Shown piece after piece: positions 6,311-9,063 of a stretch of DNA of 9,063 nucleotides. Source of the DNA: Brevinematales bacterium (GTDB lineage: Bacteria; Spirochaetota; Spirochaetia; Treponematales; Breznakiellaceae); the NCBI GenBank assembly GCA_009787285.1, contig WRGH01000046.1:1-9063 (forward strand), read 5' to 3'. Under the pieces are notes generated by a model. The model had not been told where the DNA came from. It searched no databases and worked only from the letters and a program-made list of their open reading frames with translations. Position 1 is the first letter of the stretch; each line of letters begins with the position of its first letter. A program made the translations under genes and the position numbers.

Positions 6311-7444
6311 ATGAACGAAAGACTGAGTTCACTTTTAAAACGATATGATGAATTAACACTGCTAATACAGGATTCTTCGCTTGTAAAAGATCAGAACCGC
6401 TACAGGGATGTAATGAGAGAACACTCCCGCTTGGACGAAATTGCATCATTGCATAACAGCATAGAAGAACTGGAAAAACAGGTTAATGATACAAAAATAC
6501 TTGTTCAGGAAGAAAAAGATCAGGAAATGCGCGATCTTGCGCGGGAAGAGCTGAAAGAGCTTGAAAACAAACTTTTGGTTAACGGCGACAAACTTAAATT
6601 CCTTCTAATTCCCAGAGACCCGCTGGATGAAAAAAACATTATCATGGAAATACGCGCCGGCACAGGCGGAGAAGAAGCGGCGCTTTTTGCCGCCGATCTT
6701 TATAGAATGTATTCGCGCTTTGCGGAAACAAAGGGCTGGAAATTTGAGATCATGAATTCAAATGATACTGAGCTAGGCGGAATAAAGGAAATAGTCTTTT
6801 CTATCAGCGGAAATAATGTCTACGAAAACCTTCGTTACGAATCCGGAGTCCACAGGGTACAGAGGGTTCCCGTTACAGAATCGTCCGGAAGGATTCACAC
6901 TTCCGCCGTAACTGTGGCAGTTTTGCCGGAAGCGGACGAAACGGAAATAGACATAAAACAGGAAGATCTGCGAATTGACGTTATGCGCGCAGGAGGTCCC
7001 GGCGGACAGTGCGTCAATACAACAGACTCCGCAGTCCGCATAACCCACCTGCCAACGGGAGTAACTGTACATTGTCAGGACGAAAAAAGCCAAATTAAGA
7101 ACAAAGCAAAAGCAATGCGCATACTTCGCGCCCGTATTTACGAAATGGAAGAAGCCAAAGCCGCGGCGCAAAGAGCCGAAGCCAGAAAGACGCAGGTCGG
7201 ATCCGGCGACAGGTCTCAGCGTATAAGAACATACAATTTTCCGCAGAACAGGCTGACCGATCACAGAATAAACCTTACGCTTTATAAACTCGATCTTATT
7301 ATGCAGGGTGATACGGCGGAACTCTTCGATGCCCTGAAACTTTCCGCAAAAGAAGAACTGTTAAACAGCAGCAGCTCTGAAAATTCTTCCGATACAAAAG
7401 TTTCTAAAAATGTTAACTCATTCGAAGAAGCTGAAGCTTCTTGA
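6311..7444 (+). CDS. prfA: Peptide chain release factor 1 (RF1)
   Basis: RF1 reads UAA and UAG in the ribosomal A site and triggers peptide release. With the ATG at 6311 ([15 protein letters not shown]) the product has 377 residues; the open frame extends upstream to an ATG at 6218, but those 31 residues have no RF1 resemblance and overlap the promoter. Domain 1 is helical and charged (to about 100), followed by [19 protein letters not shown]. The stop-codon recognition tripeptide is PVT (187-189), the PxT form of RF1 rather than the SPF of RF2. The catalytic GGQ is at 231-233 within [16 protein letters not shown]. The C-terminus carries an extra Ser/Glu-rich tail of about 25-30 residues beyond the usual end. 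The stop overlaps prmC as TTGA. The gene is divergent from the envelope operon. Confidence 0.96.
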   Translation: MNERLSSLLKRYDELTLLIQDSSLVKDQNRYRDVMREHSRLDEIASLHNSIEELEKQVNDTKILVQEEKDQEMRDLAREELKELENKLLVNGDKLKFLLIPRDPLDEKNIIMEIRAGTGGEEAALFAADLYRMYSRFAETKGWKFEIMNSNDTELGGIKEIVFSISGNNVYENLRYESGVHRVQRVPVTESSGRIHTSAVTVAVLPEADETEIDIKQEDLRIDVMRAGGPGGQCVNTTDSAVRITHLPTGVTVHCQDEKSQIKNKAKAMRILRARIYEMEEAKAAAQRAEARKTQVGSGDRSQRIRTYNFPQNRLTDHRINLTLYKLDLIMQGDTAELFDALKLSAKEELLNSSSSENSSDTKVSKNVNSFEEAEAS

Positions 7445-8328
7445 AAAATCCTTCAGCAATGACCGTTTGTGAAGCATTGGCACAGGGCGGCGCGGCTCTT
7501 AAAGCCGCCGGAATTGACACATCATCGCTTGACGCATCAGTGTTACTCGCTAATATTTTAAACATAAGCCGCTCATCTTTAATCGCAAAAGGAACTGAAA
7601 TTCTTAAAGAAGAAAACCTTAACAAATTTAACTTGTTTCTAGACAGACGAATAAAAGGCGAATGTACTGCTTACATAACAGGGAATAAAGAATTTTTCGG
7701 GCTTAATTTCAGGGTGAATACAAATGTTTTAGTTCCGCGTCCTGATACTGAAATACTTGTCGAAGCGGCTCTTGAAAATTTAAAAATGGCGAATACGGAT
7801 AATGGAGCAAAAGACAAGATTCATGTCCTTGATCTATGTACAGGCTGCGGAGCAGTCGCTGTTTCAATAAAACATGAAATGCCGGAAATTAAAGTCTGGG
7901 CGGCAGACTTATCCGCGCAGGCTCTCGAAACTGCGAAAGAAAATGCAGACAGGCTTATAGGCGGCGGTTCGGTACGTTTTTTCCAAGGTGATCTTTATAA
8001 CGCGCTTCCTGCAGATGATTCTTCATTCTCCCTAATTGTCAGTAATCCCCCGTATATCCCGACAGATGAAATACAAACGCTTTCCGCCGAAGTCAAAAAC
8101 GAACCTTTTCTCGCGCTTGACGGCGGAAAATCGGGACTTGAAATTATTGAGCGTATTATAGAAAAATCGCCTAATTTTATTAATCACGGCGGATTTCTTT
8201 TACTTGAAGCCTGTCCACGCCAAATGAAAGAAATTTCTTCCCTCCTTGTAAACAGGGGTTTTAAAGATATAAAATTATACAAAGACCTTTCAGGGCAGAA
8301 TCGCGTCATTGGGGGAAAATATGAATAA
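7441..8328 (+). CDS. prmC: Release factor glutamine N5-methyltransferase (PrmC/HemK)
   Basis: PrmC uses S-adenosylmethionine to methylate the glutamine of the GGQ motif in release factors, raising their activity; its substrate RF1 is the gene immediately upstream. The 295-residue product has an N-terminal helical substrate-binding domain, then PRPDTE (99-104), SAM-binding motif [10 protein letters not shown] (131-139), and the catalytic NPPY (202-205) that holds the target Gln. Motif I has Cys at two positions where relatives usually have Gly and Ser. The start is uncertain: TTG at 7441 overlaps the prfA stop as TTGA, while ATG at 7459 would remove six residues. Neither has a good SD. Coupling favours TTG; the Met-Thr-Val start at 7459 also fits the family. 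The identity itself is secure. Confidence 0.95.
   Translation: MKNPSAMTVCEALAQGGAALKAAGIDTSSLDASVLLANILNISRSSLIAKGTEILKEENLNKFNLFLDRRIKGECTAYITGNKEFFGLNFRVNTNVLVPRPDTEILVEAALENLKMANTDNGAKDKIHVLDLCTGCGAVAVSIKHEMPEIKVWAADLSAQALETAKENADRLIGGGSVRFFQGDLYNALPADDSSFSLIVSNPPYIPTDEIQTLSAEVKNEPFLALDGGKSGLEIIERIIEKSPNFINHGGFLLLEACPRQMKEISSLLVNRGFKDIKLYKDLSGQNRVIGGKYE
8311..8316 (+). promoter_or_regulatory. Shine-Dalgarno of the CapA-like gene, inside prmC
   Basis: GGGGGA ends four bases before the ATG at 8321 and lies within the last codons of prmC. It selects this start and allows translation to re-initiate even though the two frames overlap by eight bases. Confidence 0.7.
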
Positions 8329-9063
8329 AAAAACAAGTGTTTTTATTTTAATATTTCTTGTTTTATTTTCCTGTAAATTAAAAAATGAGACAGCAGAAAT
8401 AAATGTTGAAGATATTCATAACGAAGAAGAAAAACCCAAACATTACAGTCTTACGCTTATTGCCGCAGGAGATAATTTATTTCACGAAACAATAATAAGA
8501 ACACACAAAGAAAATGATACATATAATTTTTCACCGATATATACGGAGATAAAAAGTATTGTAGAAAATGCGGATATTGCATTTATCAATCAGGAAACTG
8601 TAATGGGGGGCGAAAGGTTCGGTTATTCAGGATACCCCACCTTCAATACGCCGCAATCTCTCGCAAAAACTGTAGCGGACACAGGTTTTGACATTGTAAA
8701 TCAGGCGACTAACCACAGCATGGACATGGGAAGGGACGGCCTTTATGCCGCTTTGAATCTTTGGGAAAAGACCGAAGGAATTACGGTAATCGGGGCGAGA
8801 AAAACAGGCGTAAGCCGGCGTATTGCGGTAAAGAACAATATATCTCTTGGGTTTTTGTCTTACACTTACGGACTTAACGGCTTTGCCCTGCCTGCGGGCG
8901 AGCCGAATCTTGTTTCCCTGATTAACAAAAATAAAATGACTGAAGAAATAAAAGCTTTGCGTCCGTTATGTGATTTTTTGATTGTTTCCATGCATTGGGG
9001 CGAAGAGTACCTTTTGGCTGAACCCGGAGCAGATCAAATTGAGCTTGCGCGTTTCCTCGCCGG
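8321..9063 (+). CDS. CapA-family (poly-gamma-glutamate capsule-type) lipoprotein, 3' end beyond the window
   Basis: The frame is open from ATG 8321 to the right edge, giving about 247 residues. The N-terminus is a signal with the lipobox LFSC (15-18; Cys18 lipidated), then a charged linker and a metallophosphoesterase-like CapA domain. Motifs seen are AAGDNLFHE (48-56, the usual GD motif), NQE (90-92, usually NLE), TNHSMDMG (130-137, usually NNHxxDxG) and HWGEEY (225-230). The metal-binding candidates Asp51, Glu92, Asn131/His132 and His225 are all present. CapA-domain proteins are known from capsule polyglutamate synthesis, but many free-standing lipoprotein members have unknown roles. No capBC partners are in view, so capsule synthesis should not be assumed. 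The start overlaps the prmC stop by eight bases. Confidence 0.85.
   Translation, partial: MNKKTSVFILIFLVLFSCKLKNETAEINVEDIHNEEEKPKHYSLTLIAAGDNLFHETIIRTHKENDTYNFSPIYTEIKSIVENADIAFINQETVMGGERFGYSGYPTFNTPQSLAKTVADTGFDIVNQATNHSMDMGRDGLYAALNLWEKTEGITVIGARKTGVSRRIAVKNNISLGFLSYTYGLNGFALPAGEPNLVSLINKNKMTEEIKALRPLCDFLIVSMHWGEEYLLAEPGADQIELARFLA

Noticed and set aside
6773..7264. A 163-residue minus-strand open frame inside prfA
   Set aside because: It is a shadow of the conserved RF1 core and its composition does not resemble a real protein.

Overview
The window looks like chromosomal DNA of a spirochaete, most likely a Treponema-type organism. The evidence is protein-level resemblance, spirochaete-style lipoboxes with Phe in place of the usual Leu (FFSC and LFSC), moderate-to-low GC and very tight gene packing. 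This is inference from sequence reading; no search was run. No RNA gene, CRISPR array, insertion sequence or attachment site was seen, and no stretch over 300 bases lacks a gene.

Layout, left to right. (1) 1-380, minus: the N-terminal third of enolase, running off the left edge, with a good promoter and Shine-Dalgarno (SD) site. (2) 500-3732, plus: a two-gene unit of a DEAD-box RNA helicase and a YbiT-type ABC-F ATPase joined by an ATGA stop/start overlap. Both are RNA/ribosome-related ATPases. (3) 6187-3784, minus: a three-gene unit (small single-pass membrane protein, Pro/Gln-rich TPR lipoprotein, GtrA-family membrane protein) in which both junctions are ATGA overlaps. It points to a cell-envelope function that I cannot name. 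It converges on the helicase/ABC-F unit. (4) 6311-9063, plus: prfA (release factor 1), prmC (the methyltransferase that modifies the GGQ glutamine of release factors) and a CapA-like lipoprotein that runs off the right edge. All junctions in this unit also overlap.

The two most unusual features are within otherwise ordinary housekeeping genes. The helicase carries an in-frame 36-bp insertion made of two 18-bp quasi-palindromic units, placed between the Q motif and Walker A. The ABC-F protein has lost the Walker A glycine and the Q-loop glutamine of its second ATPase domain while its first domain lacks a signature motif. This leaves one intact and one broken composite ATP site. The TPR lipoprotein carries two separate codon-phased tandem repeats (24 bp x4 and 18 bp x4) that could vary in copy number.

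Two operons begin with a -10-like box only a few bases before a start codon that has no SD, suggesting leaderless or near-leaderless transcripts. Nothing here amounts to a demonstrably new defence or mobile system; the envelope cassette and the two modified housekeeping proteins are the best leads.
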